A model generated the notes under the pieces. It had not been told where the DNA came from. It made no database searches and saw nothing but the letters and a program-made list of their open reading frames with translations. Both the position numbers and the translations under genes were made by a program. Below are positions 28,454 through 38,387 of a stretch of DNA of 64,000 nt, piece by piece. Position 1 is the first letter of the stretch; each line of letters begins with the position of its first letter. Source of the stretch: Burkholderiaceae bacterium (GTDB taxonomy: Bacteria > Pseudomonadota > Gammaproteobacteria > Burkholderiales > Burkholderiaceae_F); assembly GCA_022843955.1 (NCBI GenBank), contig JALHMQ010000007.1, positions 124,001 through 188,000 of the forward strand, in the 5' to 3' direction.

Positions 28454-30907
28454 ATGTCGACCGAACTTGCTTTGAAACCAACGTCCGCCACCGCGGCCGA
28501 TGCCACCGCGCGCGTGGTGCTGCCGGTGCACGGCATGACCTGCGCCTCCTGCGTAGCCCACGTGGAGAAGGCACTCGCCAAGGTTCCCGGCGTGGCAAAG
28601 GTCGCCGTCAACCTGGCCACCGAATCGGCCGCGGTCGAAGGCGCTGCGCTCGATGTCGGCGCGCTGCGCGCGGCGGTGGACCGGGCCGGCTACGAGGTGC
28701 CCACCCGCACGCAGCGGTTGGCGATCGAGGGCATGACCTGCGCCAGTTGCGTGGCGCGGGTGGAAAAGGCACTGCGCGCAGTGCCCGGCGTGATCGGCGC
28801 GACCGTCAACCTGGCGAACGAGACGGCGAGCGTGGATGCGCTCGCCACCGTGCCAGCCGCCGCCTTGTTCGCAGCGGTGGAGCGTGCCGGCTATGCGGCG
28901 CGCGCTGCTGGGGACGGCACGACGCCCGCTGCCGCCGACAGTGCGCGCGCCGACCCGGTCGCCGCGCTGCGCCGCGATGCGCTGCTGGCGCTGCTGCTGG
29001 CCGCGCCGCTGGTCGCGCCAATGCTCGGCGCGCTGTTGCCGGGAGGCGGCGACTGGATGCTGCCAGCGTGGCTGCAATGGCTGCTCGCCACGCCGGTGCA
29101 GTTCTGGCTGGCGCGACGCTTCTACATCGCTGCATACAAGGCGGTGCGCGCCGGCACCGGCAACATGGACCTGCTGGTATCGCTCGGCACCTCGGCTGCC
29201 TACGGTCTGTCGCTATACCTGTGGTGGGCCAGTGCGGGTCATGTCGGGCACACGCCGCACTTGTACTTTGAAGCCGCGGCGGTAGTGATCGCGCTGGTGC
29301 TGTTGGGCAAGTGGCTCGAAGCGCGCGCCAAACGGCAGACCTCGGCCGCGATCCGCCTGCTTGGCCAGCTGCGGCCGGCTGTGGCGCGCGTGATGCGCGA
29401 TGGCGCCGAGGTCGAGGTGGCGATCGAGCAGGTGAAGCATGGCGACCGCGTGGTGGCCTTGAGCGGCGAGCGCATTGCAGTCGACGGCGTGATCCGCGCC
29501 GGCGCCAGTGCGATCGACGAGTCGATGCTGACCGGCGAAAGCCTGCCGGTGGAGAAGGACGTCGGTGACAAGGTGGTGGCGGGCGCCCTCAACACCAGCG
29601 GCCGCATCGAGATCGAGACCACCGCGCTCGGCGCCGAGACGATGCTGGCGAAGATCATCCGCCTGGTCGAAGACGCGCAGAGCGCGAAGGCGCCGATCCA
29701 GCGCACGGTCGACCGCATTGCCGCGGTGTTCGTGCCGATGGTGCTGGTGATCGCTGCGGTCACCGTCATCGGCTGGCTGCTGGCCGGCGCCGGCGTGGAG
29801 ACGGCGCTGATCAACGCGGTGAGCGTGCTGGTGATCGCCTGTCCGTGCGCGCTGGGGTTGGCCACACCGGCGGCGATCATCGTTGGTACCGGCGTGGCGG
29901 CACAGCGCGGCATCCTGATCAAGGACGCCGAGGCGCTCGAGATCGCGCGCGACGTGACGCTGGTGGTGTTCGACAAGACCGGCACGCTGACCGAAGGCAA
30001 GCCGCAGGTGGCGGCGATCGAACCGGCAGACAGGGCGAACAATCTGGAGCCGGACGGCGTGCTGCGCCTGGCGATCGCCGTCAACAGCGCCAGCACGCAC
30101 CCGCTCGCCGACGCGTTGCGCCGCCACGCGGGTGCGGCAGCCACCGGCAACGTGACCCAAGCCAAGGTCGTGGCCGGACGCGGTGTCAGCGCCACCCTCG
30201 ATGGCGTCGAGCACGTGTTTGGCCAGGCGCGCTGGATGGACGAACTGGCGCTGGACCGCGGCCCGCTGCAGGCCCGCGCCGAGGCGCTGCAGGCCGAGGG
30301 GCACACCGTCTCCTGGCTGGCTCGCAGGACCGACACCGGCTGGCAGGCGCTGGCGCTGATTGCCTTCGCCGATGCGCCCAAGCGCGAGGCCCGCGACGCC
30401 GTGCAGGCGCTGCACCGCGCCGGCATCCGCACCGCGCTCGTCACCGGCGACAACGCCGGCAGCGCCGCGCGCGTGGCACAGATGCTGGGCATCGACGAGG
30501 TGCGTGCGCAGGTGCTGCCCAAGGACAAGGCCGCCGCAGTCGCTGCCTACAAGGAAGGTGGCCGCCGTGTGGCCATGGTGGGCGACGGCATCAACGACGC
30601 ACCGGCGCTGGCCGCGGCCGACCTGGGCATCGCGATGGGCTCGGGCACCGACATCGCGATGCATGCGGCCGGCGTCACGCTGATGCGCGGCGACCCGCGC
30701 CTCGTGGCCGAGGCGATCGCCCTGTCGCGCGCCACCGTGCGCAAGATCCGCCAGAACCTGTTCTGGGCGTTCATCTACAACGTGGTCGGCATTCCGCTCG
30801 CCGCATTCGGCCTGCTGTCGCCGGTGGTGGCCGGCGCGGCGATGGCGTTCTCCAGCGTCAGCGTGGTGACGAACTCGCTGCTGCTCAAGCGCTTTCGCGC
30901 GCGCTGA
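28454..30907 (+). CDS. copA: CopA-type P1B heavy-metal-exporting ATPase
   Basis: An 817-residue inner-membrane ATPase that exports a soft metal, most likely Cu(I). Two N-terminal HMA domains each carry GMTCASC (about residues 27-33 and 94-100). The transmembrane metal site is CPC in [15 protein letters not shown] (about 461-463). The phosphorylated Asp is in [11 protein letters not shown] (about 505), with GE(S) loop [10 protein letters not shown], the HP motif in STHPLADAL and the hinge [23 protein letters not shown] with two HMA domains is the copper pattern. The MerR-type promoter upstream implies metal induction. A short 12-bp tandem repeat follows the stop. Confidence 0.95.
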   Translation: MSTELALKPTSATAADATARVVLPVHGMTCASCVAHVEKALAKVPGVAKVAVNLATESAAVEGAALDVGALRAAVDRAGYEVPTRTQRLAIEGMTCASCVARVEKALRAVPGVIGATVNLANETASVDALATVPAAALFAAVERAGYAARAAGDGTTPAAADSARADPVAALRRDALLALLLAAPLVAPMLGALLPGGGDWMLPAWLQWLLATPVQFWLARRFYIAAYKAVRAGTGNMDLLVSLGTSAAYGLSLYLWWASAGHVGHTPHLYFEAAAVVIALVLLGKWLEARAKRQTSAAIRLLGQLRPAVARVMRDGAEVEVAIEQVKHGDRVVALSGERIAVDGVIRAGASAIDESMLTGESLPVEKDVGDKVVAGALNTSGRIEIETTALGAETMLAKIIRLVEDAQSAKAPIQRTVDRIAAVFVPMVLVIAAVTVIGWLLAGAGVETALINAVSVLVIACPCALGLATPAAIIVGTGVAAQRGILIKDAEALEIARDVTLVVFDKTGTLTEGKPQVAAIEPADRANNLEPDGVLRLAIAVNSASTHPLADALRRHAGAAATGNVTQAKVVAGRGVSATLDGVEHVFGQARWMDELALDRGPLQARAEALQAEGHTVSWLARRTDTGWQALALIAFADAPKREARDAVQALHRAGIRTALVTGDNAGSAARVAQMLGIDEVRAQVLPKDKAAAVAAYKEGGRRVAMVGDGINDAPALAAADLGIAMGSGTDIAMHAAGVTLMRGDPRLVAEAIALSRATVRKIRQNLFWAFIYNVVGIPLAAFGLLSPVVAGAAMAFSSVSVVTNSLLLKRFRAR

Positions 30908-30914
30908 TCGACGG

Positions 30915-30962
30915 ACTCATCCGGGAAGTCATCGGGATACTCATTGGCGTACTCATTTGCGC
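30915..30962. repeat. Four imperfect 12-bp tandem repeats after copA
   Basis: Units ACTCATCCGGGA, AGTCATCGGGAT, ACTCATTGGCGT and ACTCATTTGCGC run head to tail from 30915 to 30962. They share the CTCATTGG core and 12-bp period of the repeat at 24910 and are likewise just after a stop codon. Confidence 0.75.
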
Positions 30963-30994
30963 AACAACGGGCGCCCTGATCAGCGCAGACCCGC

Positions 30995-31714
30995 TCAGTG
31001 CGGCGCCTCCGGCACCGCATTGCTGCTCGTGACCAGGCGATAGCCGACGCCGACTTCGGTCAGCAGATAGACCGGCTGCGCCGGATCCACCTCGATCTTG
31101 TCGCGCAGCTGCTTCATGTAGACGCGCAGGTAGTGTGCGTCGTCGATATGGTCGGGGCCCCAGACCTCGACCAGCAGCCGCCGCTGCGTCGCCACCGCGC
31201 CGCGCTGGTTGCCGAGCGCCGCGAGCAGGCGGAACTCCACCGGCGTGAAGTGGATCGGCCCGGCCGGACCGGTTGCCGTTCTCAAGGCCAGGTCGATCAG
31301 CACGTCGCCCAGGCGCAGTGTCTGGCTCGGGTCATGCCGGCTGGCCGCGCGCCGCAGCGCCGCCCGCACCCGGGCCAGCAGCTCGCCGGTGGTGAACGGC
31401 TTGGTGACGTAGTCATCGGCGCCGGCGTCGAGCGCCTTGATCTTCTGTCGCTCGTCGATGCGCGCCGACAGCACGACGATCGGCATCGGCGACCAGGCGC
31501 GGATACCGCGCACCACCGATTCGCCGTCGGCATCGGGCAGCCCCAAGTCGAGGATCACCAGATCCGGCTTGTGGCTGGACGCTTCGATCAGCCCGCGCTC
31601 GGCGGTGGCGGCCTCGATCACGCGAAAGCCCTCCGCGCTCAGCGCGGCGCGCAGCAGTCGCCGCAACTGCGGTTCGTCGTCGACCACCAGCACCGCGTGC
31701 GCAGCGGTCGTCAT
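30995..31714 (-). CDS. kdpE: OmpR-family response regulator KdpE
   Basis: A 239-residue response regulator. The receiver has VVDDEPQLRRLLR, phospho-acceptor Asp in LVILDLGLPDADG and Lys in DDYVTKPF. The C-terminal winged helix reads HFTPVEFRLLAALGNQRGAVATQRRLL, then YLRVYMKQLRDKIE, and ends LLTEVGVGYRL. This matches KdpE closely. Its ATG overlaps the kdpD stop by 4 bases. In other bacteria KdpE activates the kdpFABC K+ pump; no kdpFABC is present in this window, and trkH heads the operon instead. Confidence 0.93.
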   Translation of the reverse strand: MTTAAHAVLVVDDEPQLRRLLRAALSAEGFRVIEAATAERGLIEASSHKPDLVILDLGLPDADGESVVRGIRAWSPMPIVVLSARIDERQKIKALDAGADDYVTKPFTTGELLARVRAALRRAASRHDPSQTLRLGDVLIDLALRTATGPAGPIHFTPVEFRLLAALGNQRGAVATQRRLLVEVWGPDHIDDAHYLRVYMKQLRDKIEVDPAQPVYLLTEVGVGYRLVTSSNAVPEAPH

Positions 31715-34470
31715 GTGCCCTGCTCCTCGGCGGGCACGACGGGCATCTCGTCCTGCAGCGGCAAGGTGACGATGAACAGCGCGCCGCCGGCCGGAATCCG
31801 CTCCGCGCGGATCTCGCCGCCGTGCACGCGGGCAATCGCGCGGCAGATCGCAAGCCCGAGGCCGACGCCACCGAGCACGCCTTCGCTGCGGCCGCGCCGG
31901 AACTTCTCGAACAGGTCATTGGGTTCGATGCCTGCCGGAAAGCCGGGACCGTCGTCGGCCACCAGAACATCGACCGTGTCTGCCTCGCGTCGCGCGCTCA
32001 CGCCGATGTGCGTGCCGGCCGGCGCGTGTCGGGTCACGTTCTCGATCAGGTTGAAGATGAGCTGCTCCAGCAGCACGGCGTCGGCTCGGATCAGTGCCGG
32101 CGCCGCCTCCAGGTGCGTGCTGACGGTAAAACCGCGCAACGCCGCGGCCAGTCGATGCAGCGCCGAGCCGATCAGCTCCTCGATCGACACCCACTCCAGC
32201 CGCAGCACCGTGCGACCGGACTCCAGCCGCGTCATGTCGAGGACGTTGGTGATGAGCTGCGTCATCTGCGTCGTCTCGTCGACGATCGTCCTGGCCAGCT
32301 GCTGGCGGGCCGGCTCGTTCAGGCGCGACGCCGGATCAGCGAGGCTGCTGGCGGCGCCGCCGATCACCGCCAGCGGCGTGCGCATGTCGTGCGAGATCGC
32401 CGCCAGCAGGCTGTTGCGCACCGACTCCGTTTCGGCGTTGACCTGGGCCGACTGCGCCTGCACCGCCAGGTTCACGCGCTCCAGCGCGAGCGCCACCTGG
32501 CTGACGAAGGTGTCGAGCAGGTGCGCCTGCTCGGGCAGCAGCACCCGGCGTGCATTGGCAGGCAGCACCGCGATCACGCCGAGGGTGACGTCGACGCCGT
32601 CACGCGTGCCGGCCAGCGGCAGGTAGCGCGCCGCTGCCCGCGCCGAGGTGGCCGCGCCCAGGCCGGCCGGCTGCCCATGGTCCTGCACCCATTGCGCCAC
32701 CGCGAGGTCGACCTCGCGCAGCGATGCCGGCTCCGGCTCACCGCGCGGCATCACGCTGCGCCCACGCGCATCGGGCAGCAGCAGCAGCACCTGGGCGTCG
32801 AACACCTCGCCGATGTGGCGCGTTGCCACGCGCGCGAGCTTGTCGGCGCCGCGGCCGGTGGCCAGCTCGCGGCTCATCGCGTACAGCAGCGCCGTGCGCC
32901 GCTCGCGCTCGCCGGCTACGCGTGCCTGCAGCCGCACGCTCTGCATCAGCTGGCCCACCAGCAGGCCGACCGCCATCATCACCGAGAAGGTGACAAGGTA
33001 CTGACCATGGGCAACATCGAACGTGTAGCGCGGCTCGACGAACAGGTAGTTGAACGCCAGCACCGACGCCGCCGACGCCAGCACCGACGGACCGCGACCG
33101 AATCGCCACGCCACCAGCACGACGCCGGCGACAAACAGCAGCACGCGGTTGGTCTCGCTCAGCAGCGGCTCGGCAATCACGCCCACAGCACCCGCCATCG
33201 CCACCGCCAATGCACTCCAGGCATACGGCGCCAAGCGCACGCGGCCCGGCCTCGCCGGCATCAGGAACGCCCGGCTGCGCAGCAGCAGCGAGCCACGCGC
33301 CATGCGCTGCGCCTCGGTGGTCTGCACCACGGTGACATCGATGCCCCGCGCATGCCTGAGCACCTGCTCGACCGTCGACGGCCGCAGCCAGCGCCAGCCG
33401 CGCCGTCGCGGCGCGCCGAGCAGCAGGCGCGACACATGGCGCGTGCGCGCATACGCGACCAGCTCGTCACTGGCCGATGCACCGCCCAGCGTCACCGCCT
33501 CGGCACCAAGCGACTCGGCCAGCCGCAACCACTGCACGCGCTGGTCGCGCTGGGCGTCGGGCAGGTGCAGAAGGTCGGGCGTCTCGACGTACACGACCAG
33601 CCAGGGCGCGCGCAAGGCCATCGCCAGTCGGCGGCCGGCACGGATCAGGTTCTCGCCATCGCTCGCCGGGCCGATCGCCACCATCACACGTTCCGAGGTC
33701 AGCCACGGTGGGGCCGCCTCGCTCGACGCGCGCCCGCGCTCGACGATACCGTTCAGCCGTTCGCCCGCCTTGCTTGCGGCCAGTTCGCGCAACGCGTTGA
33801 GCGTGCCCACCGGCAGCGCCGCATCAGCCGCCAGCGCCGGCGGCAGATCGACCAGCACCACTTCGTCTGCCGACTCGAACACCGCATCGGGCACGGTCGC
33901 GACCGGTGCGGCCCCCATCACACCGGCAACGATGTCAGCCAGGCTGTCGAGTTGACCCACGTCGAGCGTGGCAAAGACATCGGTGCCCGCGTCGCGCAGT
34001 TCTTCCACGTCCTGCCAGCGCATCGCATGGCGGCCGCTGCCATCATTCACGTGCGCGAGATGCTCGATCAGCATCAGCTGCGGTCGCCGCGCCAGCGCCG
34101 CATCCAGGTCGAACTCGCCCGTGTGCCGTGGCGCCTGCGTGGGCGCGCCGCTGCCGATCCGCTCCAGGCCGCGCCAGGTGCGTGCATCATCGGCCAGGCC
34201 CGGCAACGCGATCGCGCCGATCACTGCGTCTGCGCCCTCGGCCTTGCGGCGGCGACCGGCTTCCAGCATGGCGCGCGCCCGCCCGGCGTCGCCACCGGCG
34301 CCGAAGAAAATGGTCAGCGCGCCGCGGCGAACACGCGGCGGCGCGGGCCCTGCGGTGACCCCCGGATCTCGCCCAGTGCGACTCTTGTTCATCGGCAGGT
34401 TTGCGTGTGCAGACGGCGCGCCGGCGGTGCCGCCGGGCAGGCCCACGATCGCGAACAAACTGTACGTCAT
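31711..34470 (-). CDS. kdpD: KdpD-type sensor kinase with degenerate nucleotide-binding N-domain
   Basis: About 919 residues in KdpD order: N-terminal KdpD domain, USP-like domain, four membrane helices (about residues 430-530), a GAF-like region, then HisKA (ISHDMRTPLAVIGG) and HATPase (NLIENVTRHAP, DDGPGFP, GVGLGLAI). The Walker A of KdpD (GxxxGVGKT) is here GAGGDAGRA, and the Walker B DELAH is EHLAH, so N-domain ATP binding is probably lost. A segment of that domain is also shortened. The ATG at 34470 overlaps the trkH stop (ATGA); ATG 34392 (MNKSRTG) is an alternative closer to usual KdpD length. Probably it senses K+ or osmotic state for the trkH operon. Confidence 0.9.
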   Translation of the reverse strand: MTYSLFAIVGLPGGTAGAPSAHANLPMNKSRTGRDPGVTAGPAPPRVRRGALTIFFGAGGDAGRARAMLEAGRRRKAEGADAVIGAIALPGLADDARTWRGLERIGSGAPTQAPRHTGEFDLDAALARRPQLMLIEHLAHVNDGSGRHAMRWQDVEELRDAGTDVFATLDVGQLDSLADIVAGVMGAAPVATVPDAVFESADEVVLVDLPPALAADAALPVGTLNALRELAASKAGERLNGIVERGRASSEAAPPWLTSERVMVAIGPASDGENLIRAGRRLAMALRAPWLVVYVETPDLLHLPDAQRDQRVQWLRLAESLGAEAVTLGGASASDELVAYARTRHVSRLLLGAPRRRGWRWLRPSTVEQVLRHARGIDVTVVQTTEAQRMARGSLLLRSRAFLMPARPGRVRLAPYAWSALAVAMAGAVGVIAEPLLSETNRVLLFVAGVVLVAWRFGRGPSVLASAASVLAFNYLFVEPRYTFDVAHGQYLVTFSVMMAVGLLVGQLMQSVRLQARVAGERERRTALLYAMSRELATGRGADKLARVATRHIGEVFDAQVLLLLPDARGRSVMPRGEPEPASLREVDLAVAQWVQDHGQPAGLGAATSARAAARYLPLAGTRDGVDVTLGVIAVLPANARRVLLPEQAHLLDTFVSQVALALERVNLAVQAQSAQVNAETESVRNSLLAAISHDMRTPLAVIGGAASSLADPASRLNEPARQQLARTIVDETTQMTQLITNVLDMTRLESGRTVLRLEWVSIEELIGSALHRLAAALRGFTVSTHLEAAPALIRADAVLLEQLIFNLIENVTRHAPAGTHIGVSARREADTVDVLVADDGPGFPAGIEPNDLFEKFRRGRSEGVLGGVGLGLAICRAIARVHGGEIRAERIPAGGALFIVTLPLQDEMPVVPAEEQGT

Positions 34471-35936
34471 CGGCGCCAGAACACCGGGGTGAACAGCACC
34501 AGCACCGACATCAGTTCGAGCCGGCCGAGCAGCATCGCCAGCGCGCAGACCCACAGCTGGAAGTCGTTCAGGCCGGCGTAGTTGCCGGCGGGCCCGACCT
34601 CGTTCAGGCCGGGGCCGATGCAGTTGATCGATGCCACCACGGCGGAGAACGCCGTCACCACATCCATGCCAGATATCAGCAGCAGCATCGTGCAGGCGGT
34701 GACCGTGGCGCCGTAGATCAGCATGAAGGCGAGCACCGAGTAGACGACGTTGTTGTCGATCTTGCGGCCATCGATCAGCAGCGGATTGACGACGCGCGGA
34801 TGCATGATCCGCGTCAGTTCGCGCATCGCCTGCTTGCCCAGGATCACGAGCCGGATCATCTTGATGCCACCGCCGGTCGAGCCGGCTGCGGTAGTGCAGC
34901 CACCCAGCAGAAGCATCAGCACCGGCACGAATGCCGGCCACTGCGAATAGTCCACGCTCGCGAATCCGGTGGTGGTGGCGATCGACACCACGTTGAAGGC
35001 GGCATAGCGCAGCGCCGTGCTCCAGTCCGGATAGACACCGTGTGCCAGCAGGAACGCCGCCACACCGACGCAGGCGGTGGTCAGCAGCACCACGTAGCAC
35101 TTGCTCTCGGTGTCCGCCAGGTACACGCGCAACGACCGGTGTCGCCACGCCAGAAAGTGCATCGAGAAGTTGAACCCGGACAGCGCCATGAACAGCACCG
35201 CGATCCACTCCAGCCGCGCCGAGTCAAAGTGGCCGAAGCTGGCGTCGTGCGACGAAAAGCCGCCCAGCGACAGCGTGGCGCACATGTGCATGAAGGCGTC
35301 CGCCCAACCCATGCCGCCCCAGCGGTAGGCGAGAAGGCAGGCCAGCGACAGCGCGAAGTACAGCAGGTAGAGCGCCTTGGCGGTGTCGGCAATGCGCGGC
35401 GTGAGCTTGGCCTCCTTGAACGGCCCCGCGGTCTCGGCCTTGAACACCTGGGCACCGCCGACGCCCAGCATCGGCAAGATCGCCACCGCGAGCACCAGGA
35501 TGCCCATGCCGCCGATCCACTGCAGGAAATGGCGCCAGACGTTGATCGACAGCGGCAGCGCATCGAGACCGACGATGACGGTCGAGCCGGTGGTCGTCAT
35601 CGCCGAGACGCACTCGAAGTAGGCACGCGTGAAGGTCAGCGCAGGCAAGTGCAGCAGCAGCGGCAGCGTGGCGAACGCGGGCAGGCTGGTCCACACCAGC
35701 GTCACCAGCAGGAAACCATCGCGCGGGAGCAGTTCGCGGGTAAACCGCCGCGTCACGCCGAACAGCACCGCACCGGCCCCCAGCGTGATCGGGATCGCCA
35801 CGCCGAAGGCGCCGAGCGCGGCATCGCCGCCGAACAGCGCGAACGCCAGCGGCACCAGCATCGCGATCGAGAAGATCATGATGATGGCGCCGAGCACGTG
35901 CAGGACCGGGGCTGCCGATCGCGTGAGCGCCGACAA
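34467..35936 (-). CDS. trkH: Trk-type potassium uptake protein TrkH
   Basis: A 489-residue K+ channel-like transporter of the SKT superfamily with four MPM repeats. Filter-region signatures are SAMTTTGSTV, CATLSLGGFS, SIATTTGFASVDYSQW and SINCIGPGLNEVGPAGNYA. GGCTTAAGSTGGGIKM is the conserved TrkH stretch between repeats. The start is a TTG at 35934-35936 with GGAG 5 bases upstream; no earlier ATG is convincing. It is first in a trkH-kdpD-kdpE operon, overlapping kdpD by 4 bases. TrkA, the usual cytoplasmic regulatory subunit, is not in the window. Confidence 0.94.
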   Translation of the reverse strand: MSALTRSAAPVLHVLGAIIMIFSIAMLVPLAFALFGGDAALGAFGVAIPITLGAGAVLFGVTRRFTRELLPRDGFLLVTLVWTSLPAFATLPLLLHLPALTFTRAYFECVSAMTTTGSTVIVGLDALPLSINVWRHFLQWIGGMGILVLAVAILPMLGVGGAQVFKAETAGPFKEAKLTPRIADTAKALYLLYFALSLACLLAYRWGGMGWADAFMHMCATLSLGGFSSHDASFGHFDSARLEWIAVLFMALSGFNFSMHFLAWRHRSLRVYLADTESKCYVVLLTTACVGVAAFLLAHGVYPDWSTALRYAAFNVVSIATTTGFASVDYSQWPAFVPVLMLLLGGCTTAAGSTGGGIKMIRLVILGKQAMRELTRIMHPRVVNPLLIDGRKIDNNVVYSVLAFMLIYGATVTACTMLLLISGMDVVTAFSAVVASINCIGPGLNEVGPAGNYAGLNDFQLWVCALAMLLGRLELMSVLVLFTPVFWRR

Positions 35937-36288
35937 GACGTCTCCAGAGCGGGGAAGAGCCGGCCCGGCGCCTCTGCCGCACCGGTTGGCGAGGACGATG
36001 TGCGCGTCGACCTCGACACGCGCCAGCGCCCGCGAAAACCCACTTTAGAAGCGGCCGCGTAAGGGCGCCGTTAAGAAACGTGCACGCGTGCAAACGAGCG
36101 GCTGCCGGGCCGACGCCGCCGACCGCCTCGCCTCACAGGTTGTGCCGCACGCAGCCTCCCGCAAACCGGGGCATCGCCCGAAGTGCCGGCGTTTCCCTGC
36201 GCTGCCAGCCGTTTTCATGGGTGCGCCGCGGGCGCCGGGGTGTTGTAATCGGTCGTCGCCCCTCTGTGCCGCTGCCCGCGGCCCGCGC
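35937..36288. other. Divergent region between trkH and the ParA-like gene
   Basis: About 350 bases that must contain the promoters for the trkH operon (leftward) and the ParA-like gene (rightward). Open frames extend through it in front of ParA but show no homology. I could not identify a convincing promoter pair. Confidence 0.45.
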
Positions 36289-37155
36289 ATGCCTGTCATC
36301 GCTGTCGTCAACCGCAAGGGAGGAAGTGGCAAGAGCACCCTCGCCACCCACCTGGCCGTGCATCTGGCCACGGCCGGTTCCCCGGTGCTGCTCGGCGACG
36401 TCGATCACCAATACTCGACACAGGGCTGGCTGCGCCGCCGTAGCGATGCGCAGCGCGGCGGTGTGCTCGGCTGGCCGGTCGACCCGAAGGCCATGGTGCG
36501 GCCGCCGGCCGGCGCCGGCGCCGTGGTGCTCGACACGCCGGGCGGGCTGCGCGGATTCGAGCTCGCGCGCGTGGTCATGTATGCCGACGCGATCCTGATG
36601 CCGGTATGCAACTCCGCGTTCGATCGCGAGTCTGCCGCCGCCTGCCATGCCGAGCTGCTGACCCTGCCCCGCGTGGCCTCCGGCCGCTGCCGCCTCGCCG
36701 CGATCGGCATGCGCATCGACGGCCGCACGCGCGGCGCCGACACGCTGGCCAATTGGGCGCGCGGCATCGACCTGTCTTACATCGGCACGTTGCGCGAAGC
36801 GCAGGCCTACGTGCGCTGCATCGAAGACGGCCTGACGCTGTTCGATCTGCCCGCCAAGGACGTGCAGGCCGATCTGGCGCAGTGGGCGCCGATCCTGGCG
36901 TGGGTCGGGCAGGCGCTGTCTGTCGGCGCGGCCGCGCAGGACCGGAGCTCCGTACCGCGCCGCGCCCCCGCAGTCCGCATTGCACCGCCAACTGGGTCAG
37001 CGGTCGCGGCACGCGATCCGGTGCCGGCACACGCTACGCCACTGCGCGGCCCGACGCGCCCGGCCCCGGTGCCAAAAGTCCCTGCGGGAGGCCTCACACG
37101 GCTGCTCGATACGCTGGCGATTCCGCGCTTCCTGCAGCGCAACCGCTCCGCCTGA
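36289..37155 (+). CDS. Orphan ParA/MinD-family ATPase
   Basis: A 288-residue P-loop ATPase. The deviant Walker A is NRKGGSGKST at about residues 8-17, and the Walker B-like strand is VVLDTPGG. The first ~200 residues form the ParA fold; the C-terminal 85 residues are Pro/Arg/Ala-rich and probably disordered. The start ATG 36289 (MPVIAVVNRKGG) is placed at the beginning of the fold. No ParB-like or partner gene is adjacent, so a role in plasmid or chromosome partition is not implied; such solo ParA proteins position various cargoes. The signature lysines are present, so ATPase activity is expected. Confidence 0.85.
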   Translation: MPVIAVVNRKGGSGKSTLATHLAVHLATAGSPVLLGDVDHQYSTQGWLRRRSDAQRGGVLGWPVDPKAMVRPPAGAGAVVLDTPGGLRGFELARVVMYADAILMPVCNSAFDRESAAACHAELLTLPRVASGRCRLAAIGMRIDGRTRGADTLANWARGIDLSYIGTLREAQAYVRCIEDGLTLFDLPAKDVQADLAQWAPILAWVGQALSVGAAAQDRSSVPRRAPAVRIAPPTGSAVAARDPVPAHATPLRGPTRPAPVPKVPAGGLTRLLDTLAIPRFLQRNRSA

Positions 37156-37373
37156 CGGCGTGATGCGCAGTTGGCGAAAGCCGATGCGCCAGATCGCTGA
37201 TGCACTTGCGGCAGCGCGCCGACTACTAACTGCAGATCAATGCAATGACACCGCAAAGCGGCTGTCCTGGAAGGCAGAAAGCGACCCAAAGAAGTCGTTG
37301 CGAACGTCAGCTATCGATCCGTTCGCTAGTCATCCATGATGTTGGCCGGTACACAGATTATTGGACCAATCCA

Positions 37374-38387
37374 ATGGTTACGAGATCCAGCTTCGATTCG
37401 AAGATAGCGGCTGCAGTCGCTCTATTGCTGCTGCTTAGCATCACGCGAGGCGCTCTTGCGGCCGGCTATCAGGCGCTCAATGTGCCCGGGGCCAACGGAG
37501 ATCCGGCGATAAGCGCGATCGTTTGGAGTCCGTGCACCAGCGCGCCGGTAGCGGTGCGACTGGGCCCTTACGTCATTCGAGGAACGAGGAACTGCGCTGT
37601 TGCTGGCGATTCGCTGCCGCTGATCGCTGTTTCGCATGGACAGGGTGGTTCGTATCTCGGTCACCACGATACGGCGTCGGCCCTGGCCGATGCGGGCTTC
37701 GTGGTGGTCTCCTTGAGTCATCCCGGAGATTCCTTCGGCGACGATGCGGCTGCCCAGCAGTTGCGCATCTTCGAGTCGCGACCTCGCGACGTGAGCAGGG
37801 TCATCTCGTTCATGCTGTCCAACTGGCCGCACCGCCAACAGCTCGACCCCGCAGCGATCGGAGTCTTCGGCTTTTCACGAGGGGGCTATACGGCACTCGC
37901 GTTGGCCGGTGCGACGCCCAGCGTCTCGACGAGCGCCGAGCGTTTCTGCCATCCCTGGTGGTCCTTCATCGTGTCCTTGTGCCGCCAGCTGGATGCTGAC
38001 AACGCTCAAGTCAGGCCCCAAGCCGACCCGCGCGTTCGTGCGGTCGTCGTGGTCGATCCGCTGAACTTGTTCGACGCGGCGGGCGTACGCAAAGTGCGCG
38101 TTCCCGTGCAATTGTGGGCATCGGAAATGGGAGGCGACGGCGTTGCGCTCGACCACGTCGAAGCCATTCGAGAGGCGTTGGCGCAGCCGCCCGAGTACCG
38201 TATCGCCAAGGGTGCGGGCCATTTTGCCTATCTGGCCCCGTGCCCGCCGGAGTTCAAAAAGTCAGAGCCGAAACTTTGCACGGATCCCGACGGCTTCAAT
38301 CGCGAGGATTGGCATCAGACGATGAATGCCGCCGTTGTCGCTTTCTTCACACAACATCTGCGGAACCATGCTTTGTTGACCCGCTAG
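37374..38387 (+). CDS. Exported alpha/beta hydrolase (dienelactone-hydrolase-like)
   Basis: A 337-residue predicted periplasmic hydrolase with a signal peptide (AAAVALLLLLSITRGALAAG). The nucleophile elbow is GFSRGG; other fold marks are IAVSHGQGGSY (oxyanion strand), VVVDPLNLF and a late His in GAGHFAYLAP. It resembles the predicted dienelactone hydrolases found as exported esterases; the substrate is unknown. The base composition is lower in G+C than its neighbours: hand counts give 27/60 at 37321-37380 and 32/60 at 37381-37440. This suggests transfer from elsewhere. No partner gene is present in the patch. Start ATG 37374. Confidence 0.85.
   Translation: MVTRSSFDSKIAAAVALLLLLSITRGALAAGYQALNVPGANGDPAISAIVWSPCTSAPVAVRLGPYVIRGTRNCAVAGDSLPLIAVSHGQGGSYLGHHDTASALADAGFVVVSLSHPGDSFGDDAAAQQLRIFESRPRDVSRVISFMLSNWPHRQQLDPAAIGVFGFSRGGYTALALAGATPSVSTSAERFCHPWWSFIVSLCRQLDADNAQVRPQADPRVRAVVVVDPLNLFDAAGVRKVRVPVQLWASEMGGDGVALDHVEAIREALAQPPEYRIAKGAGHFAYLAPCPPEFKKSEPKLCTDPDGFNREDWHQTMNAAVVAFFTQHLRNHALLTR

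Noticed and set aside
27132-28598. A single 488-codon MerR-CIA30 fusion gene
   Set aside because: The conserved end of MerR is in another frame, which is better explained by a single-base shift than by a real fusion.
30901-30986. A 9-bp inverted repeat (GCGCTGATC / GATCAGCGC) after copA
   Set aside because: The arms are 68 bases apart and no T-run follows, so it is not a credible terminator.
31822-34581. Long plus-strand open frame across kdpD
   Set aside because: Antisense to a gene with intact HisKA and HATPase motifs; no recognisable domain.
31711-35208. A 1165-codon frame extending kdpD into trkH
   Set aside because: The upstream part is antiphase to trkH and lacks homology; kdpD begins at 34470 or 34392.
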